Notes: a model not told the origin generated them from the letters alone. A DNA stretch of 64,000 nt from Bog-473 sp963828825 (GCA_963828825.1 CAWHGF010000009.1:1-64000), one strand, 5' to 3'; shown: positions 8,103 through 15,912, numbered from the stretch's first letter. Numbers and translations: made by a program.

Positions 8103-9778
8103 GGAAGGTCGAGCCCGGCAGTCAGGAGCTCCTTCTGGCACGCCTCGGTGAACCGGGCCACCTGTTCACCCACTTCCTCTTGGTCCCAGCCCATGTCGGG
8201 TGCGACGAGGTCGGCGACGGCGGTGGCGGCCTCCATGGTGGCCTCGGCGCGTTGGATCATCGCTCGTGTGCGCCGCGACAGCACGTCGTCGAGCGTGCAC
8301 GCCATCTCCTCCCGCGCGGCATACACGACCTCGGCGCCTATGTAGGGCAACCCGGCCACCACCGGCTCGAGCAGGTCGGGACGTCCGTCCGCCAGGGCGA
8401 GGACCTCGGCCGACGCCGTTCCGTAGCGACCGAGGAGCCGCGCGTGCGGCTGGGCCAGCGTCACCGGGTCGCGGGTCTTCGTGGTGGCGCCCATGAGGCG
8501 GAGCGACTTGGTGAGGCAGCGCCGTCGGCGCGGGGACTCTCCGAGACGGGTCACCACCTCGTCGACGGTGTCCTGCGCCATTTTGCGGTAGGTGGTCAGC
8601 TTGCCACCGGTGACCGTCACCACGCCGTGGGGGGACGTTGTGACGGTGTGACGGCGCGAGAGGTCAGCCGTGCGCTCCGAGACATGTCCTCCCTTGGCCC
8701 GTGGCGCCAGGAGCGGGCGCAGGCCGGCCCACACTCCGGTGACATCGGCCCGCGTGAGGTGCGAGGTGGTGATGGCGTTGGCGGCGTCCAGCAGGTAGTC
8801 GACGTCCTCGGGTGTGCAGGCGGGATTGTCGAGGGGTCCGGTGTAGTCGGTGTCGGTGGTGCCCAGGTAGACGAGATCCGTTTCGGGCCACGACACGACG
8901 AAAATGGAGCGCTTGTCCTTGGGAACCGGGATGACAGCCGCGATGTCGCAGGGCAGCCGGTCAGCCGGCACGGTCACGTGGACCCCCTTGGCCGGCCGGA
9001 TGGCATGAGGATCGCGGCCTTCGTCGAGGGTGCGCACGGCGTCGGCCCAGACGCCCGAGGCGTTCACCACGATCCGGGCCCGGATCGGGAACTCCGAGCC
9101 CTCGTCGTCGGGCACGGGACGCACGACGGCGCCGTCGGCGGTACCTCCGACGCCCGTCGTCAGGCGGACGACCGGCGTGTAGTTGGCCACCACCGCCCCG
9201 AATTCGCAGGCCGCCGTGCGCGCCAGCGAGAGGGTCAGCCGGGCATCGTCGGCCCGGGCATCGAAGTAGAGGAACCCCGCCACCAGGTGGTCCGTTCGGA
9301 GGGTCGGGAGGTGCGCCAGCGCCTCCTCCTTCGTGACTTCTCGGTGTCGTTTGCCGATGCGCCACCCGCCTGTGAGGTCGTAGAGCCACAGCGCCGTGGC
9401 ATAGGACCGGGCCACAGTTTTGGACACGACGCCGTCGCGGCCGAACAGGGGTATGAGAAACGGGAGGGGGCTGACCAGGTGGGGTGCGTTGTCGAGCAGG
9501 CGCTGTCGTTCCGCCAGATTCTCGTAGACGAGACGGAACTCACGCTGTTGGAGGTAACGGATGCCCCCATGAATCATCTTCGACGACTTCGAGGAGGTCC
9601 CAGAGGCGAAGTCGCCCTTCTCGACGAGAGCGGTTCTCAGACCGCGGCTGGCCGCGTCGAGCGCCACACCGGCTCCGGTGACCCCGCCGCCCACGACCAG
9701 GACGTCAAACTCCTCGTCGGCGAGGCGCCGCAACGCGTCGGCGCGGCGAAAGGGATGCACTGGCCAAGACTGCCACAT
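8099..9778 (-). CDS. glpD: Glycerol-3-phosphate dehydrogenase
   Basis: This 559-residue membrane-associated flavoenzyme oxidises glycerol 3-phosphate to DHAP and passes electrons to quinones. The FAD motif is VLVVGGGVTGAGVALDAA, followed by LVEKGDFASGTSSKSSKMIHGGIRYL, the classic GlpD signature. The C-terminal domain starts near residue 390 (HTVTTSPHGVVTVTGGKLTTYRKMAQ) and the protein is of normal family length. It is the first gene of a three-gene overlapping glycerol operon and starts 24 nt after the winged-helix gene. No strong ribosome-binding site is visible, so the GTG six codons downstream is an alternative start. Confidence 0.95.
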   Translation of the reverse strand: MWQSWPVHPFRRADALRRLADEEFDVLVVGGGVTGAGVALDAASRGLRTALVEKGDFASGTSSKSSKMIHGGIRYLQQREFRLVYENLAERQRLLDNAPHLVSPLPFLIPLFGRDGVVSKTVARSYATALWLYDLTGGWRIGKRHREVTKEEALAHLPTLRTDHLVAGFLYFDARADDARLTLSLARTAACEFGAVVANYTPVVRLTTGVGGTADGAVVRPVPDDEGSEFPIRARIVVNASGVWADAVRTLDEGRDPHAIRPAKGVHVTVPADRLPCDIAAVIPVPKDKRSIFVVSWPETDLVYLGTTDTDYTGPLDNPACTPEDVDYLLDAANAITTSHLTRADVTGVWAGLRPLLAPRAKGGHVSERTADLSRRHTVTTSPHGVVTVTGGKLTTYRKMAQDTVDEVVTRLGESPRRRRCLTKSLRLMGATTKTRDPVTLAQPHARLLGRYGTASAEVLALADGRPDLLEPVVAGLPYIGAEVVYAAREEMACTLDDVLSRRTRAMIQRAEATMEAATAVADLVAPDMGWDQEEVGEQVARFTEACQKELLTAGLDLP

Positions 9779-9802
9779 CCGTCGCGCCGCCTGACCGGCC
9801 CC

Positions 9803-10924
9803 TCAGCTGCCATCGGGGTAGCCGCCGCGGTGCAGCACCATCGGATGGTGCGGAAGCGTCTCGGGTAGTCGTCGGAGAGCGGCCCGCCAGTTGTCGGGGT
9901 ACGGCACCAGGCCTGGCGCCAGGGGCGAGGAGGCGAAAGTCCCGTCTCCGACGAGGTGCTCGAGTGCGGAACTGAGGTCGTCGATGGTGGCGGCGCCGTA
10001 TCTCCTCCGCCATGACTCCTCGGTGGCACCGAGGAGGTTTTGGTGATTCCGCTGCGCCTTCTGTCCCTTCGCCGTGAGGCGGAGCACCTTGCCCCGAGGT
10101 GCCGTGCTGTCCGGTTCCGTCACGGCGCAGCCGCGACGTTCCAGCCATCCCGCACACATGGCGTTGGCCTCCCGTGACACGCCGGTCAGGCGGGGCAGGT
10201 CCCCGATGCGTGTCCCCGAAGGGTCGAGCACGCGCAGGGTGTTGGCGCTGATGGGCAGCGCGATCCGGGCATGCGACTCGAAGTCGACCGTGAAAGCCAC
10301 CAGGACCCCGCTGAGGAGCGGCGAGAGGGTGCCGTTCGGTGGGAGCAGGGCAGCGGCATCGCCGGCGACGCCGCGTTGACGGGGTCTCTCGACCTTGCCG
10401 TTCTGGGTGGGATGGGTCACAGGGAGGTAGGCCGGCGGGTCGATGGACAGCCCGTCGAAGACCACCCTGAGGGCGCGTTCCACGCGATCCACGGCCGTCG
10501 CGCCCAGGCGCGCCCGCCAACGAGCGTCGATGACGGCAGGGAGTTGGGACCAGACTTCCTGCGCCCGTCGAGATGCTTGCCTCGTGCGGACGGTGGCTCC
10601 GTCTTGGGGTGGATTGCGCAGCGGCTGGCCCGCCGGTGGTGTGAGCGTGACGTACCCCCAACGGCGGAGGCCGCCCAGGAGAAGCTGATTCGTGCGGGCC
10701 CGGGTGCGGAGCTCCGCCACCGTGACCGTGTCGACGTCGATGTATTGCAGCACGTTGGCCCACAGCGCGAAGGACACCAGCCAGGGCGCGCCGCGTGGCG
10801 CGTCGCGATCGTCCGGACGGGTGGTCCGGTGCGGCAGCCGGTGCTCCGCTTCGTTGTCGAGTTCGATCGTGTGGGCGACCAGGGCCTGTGACAAGAGGGT
10901 GGGGAGGGGGGGCGCTGGAGGCAC
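9803..10924 (-). CDS. Duplicated winged-helix DNA-binding protein
   Basis: This 373-residue protein has two related halves. Each begins with a LLSQALVAHTIELDNEAEHRLP- or LLSGVLVAFTVDFESHARIALP-like segment. Each then has a helix-turn-helix region (VAELRTRARTNQLLLGGLRRWGYV; IGDLPRLTGVSREANAMCAGWLERRGCAV) and a basic wing (LTAKGQKAQR in the second half). It resembles tandem MarR-type regulators. It lies just upstream of glpD on the same strand, so it may regulate the glycerol operon, but the gap gives no operator that I can see. GTG start; AATATT lies 6 nt upstream. Confidence 0.65.
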   Translation of the reverse strand: MPPAPPLPTLLSQALVAHTIELDNEAEHRLPHRTTRPDDRDAPRGAPWLVSFALWANVLQYIDVDTVTVAELRTRARTNQLLLGGLRRWGYVTLTPPAGQPLRNPPQDGATVRTRQASRRAQEVWSQLPAVIDARWRARLGATAVDRVERALRVVFDGLSIDPPAYLPVTHPTQNGKVERPRQRGVAGDAAALLPPNGTLSPLLSGVLVAFTVDFESHARIALPISANTLRVLDPSGTRIGDLPRLTGVSREANAMCAGWLERRGCAVTEPDSTAPRGKVLRLTAKGQKAQRNHQNLLGATEESWRRRYGAATIDDLSSALEHLVGDGTFASSPLAPGLVPYPDNWRAALRRLPETLPHHPMVLHRGGYPDGS

Positions 10925-10930
10925 GGGCCC

Positions 10931-10936
10931 AATATT
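10931..10936 (-). promoter_or_regulatory. -10 element of the winged-helix gene
   Basis: AATATT lies exactly 6 nt before the GTG at 10924. The 41-bp divergent gap also contains the promoter of the DUF3293 gene. Confidence 0.4.
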
Positions 10937-10953
10937 CGCGTCGGCCGGGCACC

Positions 10954-10959
10954 TAGGGT
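10954..10959 (+). promoter_or_regulatory. -10 element of the DUF3293 gene
   Basis: TAGGGT lies 6 nt before the GTG at 10966, with no ribosome-binding site. Confidence 0.5.
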
Positions 10960-10965
10960 CATCCC

Positions 10966-11469
10966 GTGCAGCCGGCGCCAGGCGGCCCGTGGGCCTCGTA
11001 CCAGCGGACCGTGGTCGAGATCCGGCGGACTGAAGGGGGCAGTCTCTCGGTCCGATCAGCGGCGGACGCTGACGAGGCCGACTGGCCCTGGCCGACCGCC
11101 CAGCCGGTGCACGTCCTCACCGCCTGGGATCCCGGCCGCGAGCGGCCGGGCCGAGCCATCAACCACGCGCGCCAGGCGGCACTCGAAGCCGATCTCCGAC
11201 GTCTGGCGGTCCCCGTGCTGCCTGCAGTCGGGGTCGACCCCATGAATGGACGGCGGGAAGAGGGGGTGGCCGTCCGCGGCCTCCCGGAGTTCGAGGTTCT
11301 GGCGCTGGGAGCCCGCTATGGCCAGGACGCCATTTATGCCTGGACGCCGGCGGAGTGGGCCATCGTGGCCTGCCGCGGTGGGCGGCGCCTGGTGTCGGGC
11401 TGGTCGCTGGTCCGCCCCTGCGAGGCCGAATTTCCCTTCAGCCGGACCCCCGGGGAGCCGATGCGGTGA
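10966..11469 (+). CDS. DUF3293 domain-containing protein
   Basis: This 167-residue protein is of unknown function. It has the DUF3293 layout: HVLTAWDPGRERPGRAINHARQ near residue 50, an N-terminal aromatic segment before it, a central GV.V.GLPEFEVLALGARYGQDAIYAWTP, and a final VACRGGRRLVSGWSLV. It is leaderless by sequence and is transcribed divergently from the winged-helix gene. Nothing here shows an enzymatic motif. Confidence 0.7.
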   Translation: MQPAPGGPWASYQRTVVEIRRTEGGSLSVRSAADADEADWPWPTAQPVHVLTAWDPGRERPGRAINHARQAALEADLRRLAVPVLPAVGVDPMNGRREEGVAVRGLPEFEVLALGARYGQDAIYAWTPAEWAIVACRGGRRLVSGWSLVRPCEAEFPFSRTPGEPMR

Positions 11470-11515
11470 AGGGGGCGGCGCGCCGTGGGCACGGAGCCCC
11501 CAAGTGGGGGGAACG

Positions 11516-11977
11516 ATGGAGTGCGACGACGAGAGCTGGGACGATGCCGCGCCGGAGGTCGATCTGGAGCCCGGTTCCGATCCCGAGGAGCTGTGGCGCA
11601 GCCTGATCGCCGAAGAGGACTATCCCCGGTACTGGTCCGAGAGCGTGTGGTCCCACGATCCCGACCATGTGTTCGCGGACGGCGAGTTGCTGTTCGCGGA
11701 CAGGGGCGACGAGACCCAGCTCTGCAACGAGATCCGCCTCTCCGAGCTGTGGGGCCGCTGCGAGATCGGGTGCCTGGCGATGGACGAGTTCTTCGAGCTC
11801 TCGGCTCTGATCACCGAGGTGCACGGCATAGCGGGCTCGCTCTGCGCCGACTGCGACATGCTGCGCCGCCCCAACGAGAGTTCCAACTGGGCCCTGGCGA
11901 CGACAGCGCTCTGCGGGGCGCACCTCCGTTTCCGGTTGGGCCACGCCCGGATTGACGGAGGCACCAGCCGCCGCTAG
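11516..11977 (+). CDS. Hypothetical protein, acidic
   Basis: This is a 153-residue acidic protein that I do not recognise. It starts MECDDESWDDAAPEVDLEPG and has a central region rich in Asp, Glu and Trp. CEIGCLAMDEFFELS and LCADCDMLRRPNESSNWALATTALCGAHLRF contain five cysteines, including a CADC pair and a later CGAH that could bind a metal. ATG 11516 follows a run of G (TGGGGGGAA) that can act as a ribosome-binding site. It lies between DUF3293 and pyrE on the same strand. Confidence 0.6.
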   Translation: MECDDESWDDAAPEVDLEPGSDPEELWRSLIAEEDYPRYWSESVWSHDPDHVFADGELLFADRGDETQLCNEIRLSELWGRCEIGCLAMDEFFELSALITEVHGIAGSLCADCDMLRRPNESSNWALATTALCGAHLRFRLGHARIDGGTSRR

Positions 11978-11988
11978 CCACTCACCCG

Positions 11989-12021
11989 ATGAAGGGGGAG
12001 GAGTGCAGAATGGGGGCGTGA
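11989..12021 (+). CDS. Possible ten-codon leader ORF before pyrE
   Basis: ATG 11989 opens a reading frame encoding MKGEECRMGA, whose TGA overlaps the pyrE GTG (GTGA). TAGCCA, which includes the stop of the preceding gene, lies 8 nt upstream and could be a weak -10 element. It would couple translation of pyrE to a leaderless mini-ORF. It could also be chance, since the same bases supply a GGAGGAG ribosome-binding site. Confidence 0.25.
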   Translation: MKGEECRMGA

Positions 12022-12551
12022 CGTTGGCCGCCCGAGTCTTCGCCGCCTCCCACCTGACCGGCACGTTCGTTCTGCGCTCGGGTCGCACGGCCGACCACTA
12101 CTTCGACAAATACCGCTTCGAGTCGGACCCCGCGCTGCTGGCGGAGATCGTGGCGGCCTTGGTGCCGCTCGTGCCCGAGGGGACCGAGGGTCTCGCCGGG
12201 CTCGAGCTCGGCGGCGTCCCGCTGGCCACCATGCTGTCATCGGAGACCGGACTTCCCGCATACTTCGTGCGCAAGCAGCCCAAGAAGTACGGGACCGAGC
12301 AGGTCTGCGAAGGTGGCGAGGTGGCGGGCCGCACCCTTCTCATCATTGAGGACGTCGTCACCACGGGTGGGCAGATGGTGCTGTCGGCCCAGGACCTCCG
12401 TTCGGAGGGGGCTGTGGTCGAGCACGCGGTCTGCGTCATCGACAGGGAGGGGGGTGGATCCGGCGTGGTGGCGGCCGAGGGGATCACGCTCCACGCCCTC
12501 TTCACCATGCGCGACCTCGAGGCGTTCGGCCCTGGCGCCACACCGACCTAG
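12018..12551 (+). CDS. pyrE: Orotate phosphoribosyltransferase
   Basis: This enzyme converts orotate and PRPP to orotidine 5'-phosphate in pyrimidine synthesis. The 177-residue protein shows the type I PRTase PRPP loop LLIIEDVVTTGGQMVLSAQ, RSGRTADHYFDKYRFESDP near the N-terminus, and FVRKQPKKYGTEQVCEGG, the flexible catalytic loop. GTG 12018 gives the usual family length and lies about 12 nt after GGAGGAG. GTG 12003 and an upstream start at 11952 are possible but would overlap the preceding gene or leave no spacing. Confidence 0.92.
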   Translation: MTLAARVFAASHLTGTFVLRSGRTADHYFDKYRFESDPALLAEIVAALVPLVPEGTEGLAGLELGGVPLATMLSSETGLPAYFVRKQPKKYGTEQVCEGGEVAGRTLLIIEDVVTTGGQMVLSAQDLRSEGAVVEHAVCVIDREGGGSGVVAAEGITLHALFTMRDLEAFGPGATPT

Positions 12552-12583
12552 GAGGGCGGCCGGCGCCCGCCGGTCGGCGATTC

Positions 12584-12598
12584 TGACAACGATTGTCA
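12584..12598. promoter_or_regulatory. Fur/PerR-family operator
   Basis: TGACAACGATTGTCA is a perfect 6-3-6 inverted repeat of the Fur/Zur/PerR box type (compare TGATAATGATTATCA). Its right arm, TTGTCA, sits about 19 nt before the -10 hexamer at 12618, so a bound repressor would cover the -35 region of the downstream regulator operon. This implies autoregulation. Confidence 0.65.
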
Positions 12599-12617
12599 AA
12601 AAGGGTGGGGCTCCCGC

Positions 12618-12623
12618 TAGGGT
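12618..12623 (+). promoter_or_regulatory. -10 element of the PerR/rubrerythrin operon
   Basis: TAGGGT lies 7 nt before GTG 12631 with no ribosome-binding site. This favours GTG 12631 over GTG 12622, which overlaps the hexamer. Confidence 0.5.
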
Positions 12624-12630
12624 GGCGAGC

Positions 12631-13110
12631 GTGCAGACGCCCGACGCGTTGACCGATCTCTTCCGTGCCCACGGACGCAAGATCACCGCACAGCGGCTGT
12701 GCATCTTCAGGGCCCTGGAGGGTGACGTCACCCATCCCTCAGCCGAGCGGGTGCACGAGCGAGTCCGCCAGGAGATGCCCAGCGTCTCCCTCAGGACCGT
12801 TTACCAGACCCTCAACGACCTGGCCGACCTCGGGGCCATCGCAGTGCTCGACGTGGGAACGGGTTCCGCCCGTTTCGACCCCAACGTCGAGGCGACGCAC
12901 CATCACCTGGTCTGCCGCCGGTGCGGCAAGGTGCGAGACCTGGCGGTGGACTTCCCGGGGCTTCGTGTGTCGCGGCGGGCCACCCAGGGCTTCGAGGTGG
13001 ACAGCGCCGAGGTGGTCTTCCGCGGCCTGTGCGATACATGCAGGGGATCTCGGCAGTACAAAACAAGCGAGCAAGAGAGGAAGGGTACGAACCCACCATG
13101 CCAGCACTGA
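12631..13110 (+). CDS. Fur-family regulator, PerR-like peroxide sensor
   Basis: This 159-residue metalloregulator has a winged-helix N-domain (ITAQRLCIFRALEGDVTHPSAERVHERVR; SLRTVYQTLNDLADLGAI). The metal region is RFDPNVEATHHHLVCRRCGK plus VRDL, and a C-terminal CDTC pairs with the CRRC to make the structural zinc site. The Asp in RFD, the His cluster and the Asp in VRDL match PerR positions; Fur usually has Glu in the last place. PerR senses hydrogen peroxide through iron-catalysed histidine oxidation (family knowledge). The next gene encodes rubrerythrin, a peroxide reductase, which fits. The gene overlaps rubrerythrin by 13 nt, giving it a longer, cysteine-containing tail than usual. Confidence 0.85.
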   Translation: MQTPDALTDLFRAHGRKITAQRLCIFRALEGDVTHPSAERVHERVRQEMPSVSLRTVYQTLNDLADLGAIAVLDVGTGSARFDPNVEATHHHLVCRRCGKVRDLAVDFPGLRVSRRATQGFEVDSAEVVFRGLCDTCRGSRQYKTSEQERKGTNPPCQH

Positions 13111-13517
13111 AGGACTCCCAGACCGAGGCCAACCTCAAGGAGGCGTTCGCCGGCGAGAGCCAGGCCAATCGCCGCTATCTGTACTTCGCCCAGAAGGCCG
13201 ACGTCGAGGGCTACCCAGACGTGGCGGCGCTCTTCCGCTCCGTTGCCGAGGGTGAGACCGGGCACGCCTTCGGGCACTTCGACTTCCTCAAAGAAGTGGG
13301 CGACCCGGTCACGGGAGTCCCCGTCGGCGCCACCGAGGACAACCTCAAGTCGGCGATCGAGGGTGAGACGTACGAGTACACCGAGATGTACCCCGGATTC
13401 GCCAAGACGGCGCGTGACGAGGGCTTCGAGGAGATCGCCGAGTGGCTCGAGACGCTGGCCAAGGCCGAGAAGTCACACGCGGGTCGCTTTACGCAAGGGC
13501 TCGAGTCGGTCGCCTAG
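13098..13517 (+). CDS. Rubrerythrin, diiron domain only
   Basis: This 139-residue ferritin-like protein reduces hydrogen peroxide at a diiron centre. Helix motifs are AFAGESQANRRYLYFAQKAD with an Exx-type ligand, then AEGETGHAFGHFDFL, AIEGETYEYTEMYPGF and LAKAEKSHAGRF, which supply the EX..EXXH ligands. The C-terminal rubredoxin domain of classical rubrerythrins is absent, so an external electron donor is needed; the Fe-S protein encoded next is an obvious candidate. The start ATG has AGGAAG about 13 nt upstream and lies inside the end of the regulator gene, which shows operon structure. Confidence 0.93.
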   Translation: MPALKDSQTEANLKEAFAGESQANRRYLYFAQKADVEGYPDVAALFRSVAEGETGHAFGHFDFLKEVGDPVTGVPVGATEDNLKSAIEGETYEYTEMYPGFAKTARDEGFEEIAEWLETLAKAEKSHAGRFTQGLESVA

Positions 13518-13530
13518 GAGAGGCGGCTCC

Positions 13531-14859
13531 ATGACCGCCACCTACGACCCCACGGATCCGAAGTACTTCGACCCGGCCGCGCTCCGGGAGGAGGTGGACC
13601 GCGTCTTCGACCTGTGCCACGGGTGCCGGCTCTGCTTCAACCTGTGCCCGTCGTTCCCGACGTTGTTCGGGTTCATCGATGCCAACGACGGGGATGCGTC
13701 GGCCCTGACCGACGCCGAGCGCGGTCAGGTCGTCGACGAGTGCTACCAGTGCAAGCTCTGCTACGTGAAGTGCCCCTACGTCCCGCCACACGAGTGGGAG
13801 CTCGACTTCCCGCGGCTGATGAGCCGCGTGCACGCGGTGCGCCAGAAGCAACTCGTGGGGCTCAAGGAGCGGCTGACCGATCAGTTCCTCGGTCGGACCG
13901 ACGCCCTCGGCGTGGTCTCGGTGGCGGCTGCGCCGGTGGTCAATTGGGCGACCGGCACACCGGGTTCGCTGCCTCGCCGGATCATGGAGAAGGCGACCGG
14001 CCTGGCGTCGGAGCGACTGCTGCCTCCGTATGCGAAGCAGCGCTTCACGACGTGGTTCAAGAAGAGGAGGCGGTCCGCCGGGCCGACGGGCGCGGCAGCG
14101 GTGTCGGTGTTCCCCACCTGCTTCGTGGAGTACATGGAACCCGATGTCGGCCGCGCCATCGTGGAGGTCTACGAGCACAACGGCGTGGCCTGCAGCCTCC
14201 CCGAGGGAACCAAGTGCTGCGGCGCGCCGTGGCTGCACTCGGGTCGGGTCGACGAATTCACCAAGGCGGCTCGCCGCAACGTGGCGGCGCTCGCCGCCGA
14301 GGTGCGGGCCGGGCGCGACGTCATCGTGGCGCAACCGACCTGCGCCTACGTCGTGAAGCGGGACTACCCGATCTACGCCAAGGGTCCGGACGCCGACCTG
14401 GTCGCCACGCACACCTTCGACCCGGCCGAGTACCTGATGCGCCGCCACCGCGACCCCGACGATCCGTTCACCCTACGCGACGAATTCCCCGGCCGGGCCG
14501 ACGGCTCGGTGACCGACGCCGTGACGTACCACGTCGCCTGCCACCTGCAGGCGCAGAACGCCGGCTTGCGCAGCCGGGACCTCCTCAAGACGGCGGGTGT
14601 GAAGTGCTCCATCGTGCAGCGGTGCTCGGGCATCGACGGGACCTGGGGCTATCGGACCGAGAACTACGGGCTGGCCCGCCTGGTGGCGCGACCACTGGGG
14701 CGCGAGATCGAGGCGGCCGGCAACGAGACCGTGTGCGGCGACTGCCACCTGGCCAACGGGTCGATCCTGCAGGAAACGGGAACCCAGCCGGTGCACCCCA
14801 TGCAGCTGATGGCCCGGGCCTACGGTGTGGGCGGCCCCGGGGGGAAGGCCTCGGCGTGA
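13531..14859 (+). CDS. Dicluster Fe-S oxidoreductase with CCG domains (GlpC/HdrB-like)
   Basis: This 442-residue protein has two 4Fe-4S binding motifs near the N-terminus, CHGCRLCFNLCP and CYQCKLCYVKCP. Two cysteine-rich CCG-type domains follow, with PTCFVEYMEP then TKCCGAPWLHSG, and VACHLQAQNAG then QRCSGIDGTWG. This is the layout of GlpC and of heterodisulfide reductase subunits. It probably relays electrons; the neighbours suggest delivery to rubrerythrin rather than glycerol-3-phosphate oxidation. AGGAG lies about 11 nt before the ATG, just after the rubrerythrin stop. It overlaps the next gene as GTGA. Confidence 0.88.
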   Translation: MTATYDPTDPKYFDPAALREEVDRVFDLCHGCRLCFNLCPSFPTLFGFIDANDGDASALTDAERGQVVDECYQCKLCYVKCPYVPPHEWELDFPRLMSRVHAVRQKQLVGLKERLTDQFLGRTDALGVVSVAAAPVVNWATGTPGSLPRRIMEKATGLASERLLPPYAKQRFTTWFKKRRRSAGPTGAAAVSVFPTCFVEYMEPDVGRAIVEVYEHNGVACSLPEGTKCCGAPWLHSGRVDEFTKAARRNVAALAAEVRAGRDVIVAQPTCAYVVKRDYPIYAKGPDADLVATHTFDPAEYLMRRHRDPDDPFTLRDEFPGRADGSVTDAVTYHVACHLQAQNAGLRSRDLLKTAGVKCSIVQRCSGIDGTWGYRTENYGLARLVARPLGREIEAAGNETVCGDCHLANGSILQETGTQPVHPMQLMARAYGVGGPGGKASA

Positions 14860-15491
14860 CCCAGCAGAACGGCGACCGCACCGGAGGGCTGACGCTGGCC
14901 GACGTGCTCGACCTGCGGGCCTACGAGCGGGTGCGGGAGGACTACCGGGCACGCATCATTGCGCGCAAGCGCAACCGGCGCGTGGCGCTCGGGCCGTTCA
15001 TGACCCTGGTCTTCGAATGCGTCGACACTGTCCGCTTCCAGGTCCAGGAGATGGCTCGGGCCGAGAAGATCATCAGCGACGAGGCGATCCAGGTCGAGCT
15101 CGACATCTACAACCGGCTGCTGCCGGGGGAGGGGGAGCTCTCAGCCACCCTCTTCATTGAGCTGACCTCGGACGCCGGGCTGCGGGAGTGGCTGCCCCGG
15201 CTGGTGGGGATCGAGCGGCGGCTCGGCGTCTCCCTCGACGGGGAGGTGGTGGCGAGTGTCCCTGAGGCCGAGCACGCCGCCGCCCTCACCCGCGACACGC
15301 TGACGCCGGCGGTCCACTACGTGCGCTTCGGTTTCACCGACGCCCAGGTGGCTGCCTTCGGGGACGCCGAGGAGGTCGCCCTGGTGGCGACCCACCCGGC
15401 CTACGAGGCCAGGACCGACCTGCCAGCCGCGGTGCGCCGGGAGCTGCTCGGGGACCTGCTCGGCACAACAAAGGCTCTACCGATCGGCTGA
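14856..15491 (+). CDS. DUF3501 family protein
   Basis: This 211-residue protein of unknown function carries the DUF3501 signature: LTLADVLDLRAYERVREDYR, IIARKRNRRVALGPFMTLVF, DTVRFQVQEMARAEKI and the segment ELDIYNRLLPGEGELSATLF. It has no membrane segment or cofactor motif. Genes of this family recur beside rubrerythrin and dicluster Fe-S genes (from memory of genome context), as here, and the GTGA overlap makes co-translation likely. A role in the peroxide-reduction module is inferred from that context only. Confidence 0.85.
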   Translation: MTQQNGDRTGGLTLADVLDLRAYERVREDYRARIIARKRNRRVALGPFMTLVFECVDTVRFQVQEMARAEKIISDEAIQVELDIYNRLLPGEGELSATLFIELTSDAGLREWLPRLVGIERRLGVSLDGEVVASVPEAEHAAALTRDTLTPAVHYVRFGFTDAQVAAFGDAEEVALVATHPAYEARTDLPAAVRRELLGDLLGTTKALPIG

Positions 15492-15516
15492 CCAGGGACA
15501 ATTCCGTGCGCAAGTC

Positions 15517-15546
15517 TTTACAGACGCACGGGACGTGCGCCATACT
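15517..15546 (+). promoter_or_regulatory. Candidate whiB promoter with internal palindrome
   Basis: TTTACA at 15517-15522 and CATACT at 15541-15546 are separated by 18 nt. The spacer contains CGCACG-GGA-CGTGCG (15525-15539), a perfect inverted repeat that could be an operator. The predicted leader before whiB would be about 105 nt. Confidence 0.4.
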
Positions 15547-15657
15547 CTTCGTTCGCCGAATTTGGGGTTGCCGTCGCCGGTTGTTGCACCGAAAGGGCCT
15601 CCGAACAGGGCGAATCAAGTATCCGCCTTTTCATCCGTTATTGAGGAAGTGTTTCTG

Positions 15658-15897
15658 ATGATCGCCACAACGTGGCGCAAACAAGCCGCCTGCCGGGGCC
15701 TCGATGTCGAGGCGTTCTACCCCGTCACCGAGGACGACGCCGACGCGGCCGAAGCCAAGGCTGTGTGCGCCGTCTGCCCGGTCCGCCAAGCGTGCCTGGA
15801 GCACGCATTGGCCCACCGCGAGCGTGAGGGCATCTGGGGCGGCACGACGGAGCGGGAGCGCCGGCGGATCGTGCGCCAGCGTCGCAAGTCGGCCTGA
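15658..15897 (+). CDS. WhiB-family transcriptional regulator
   Basis: This 79-residue protein is a redox-responsive 4Fe-4S regulator found only in Actinobacteria and their phages. The cluster ligands are the Cys in WRKQAACRGLD and the trio in VCAVCPVRQACLEHAL. GIWGGTTERERR is the WhiB turn that contacts the primary sigma factor, and RRIVRQRRKSA is the basic DNA-binding tail. ATG 15658 follows GAGGAAG with normal spacing; the longer upstream reading lacks family similarity. It may belong with the preceding redox module in function, but it has its own promoter. Confidence 0.93.
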   Translation: MIATTWRKQAACRGLDVEAFYPVTEDDADAAEAKAVCAVCPVRQACLEHALAHREREGIWGGTTERERRRIVRQRRKSA

Positions 15898-15912
15898 GCG
15901 GGCCCGCCCGAC

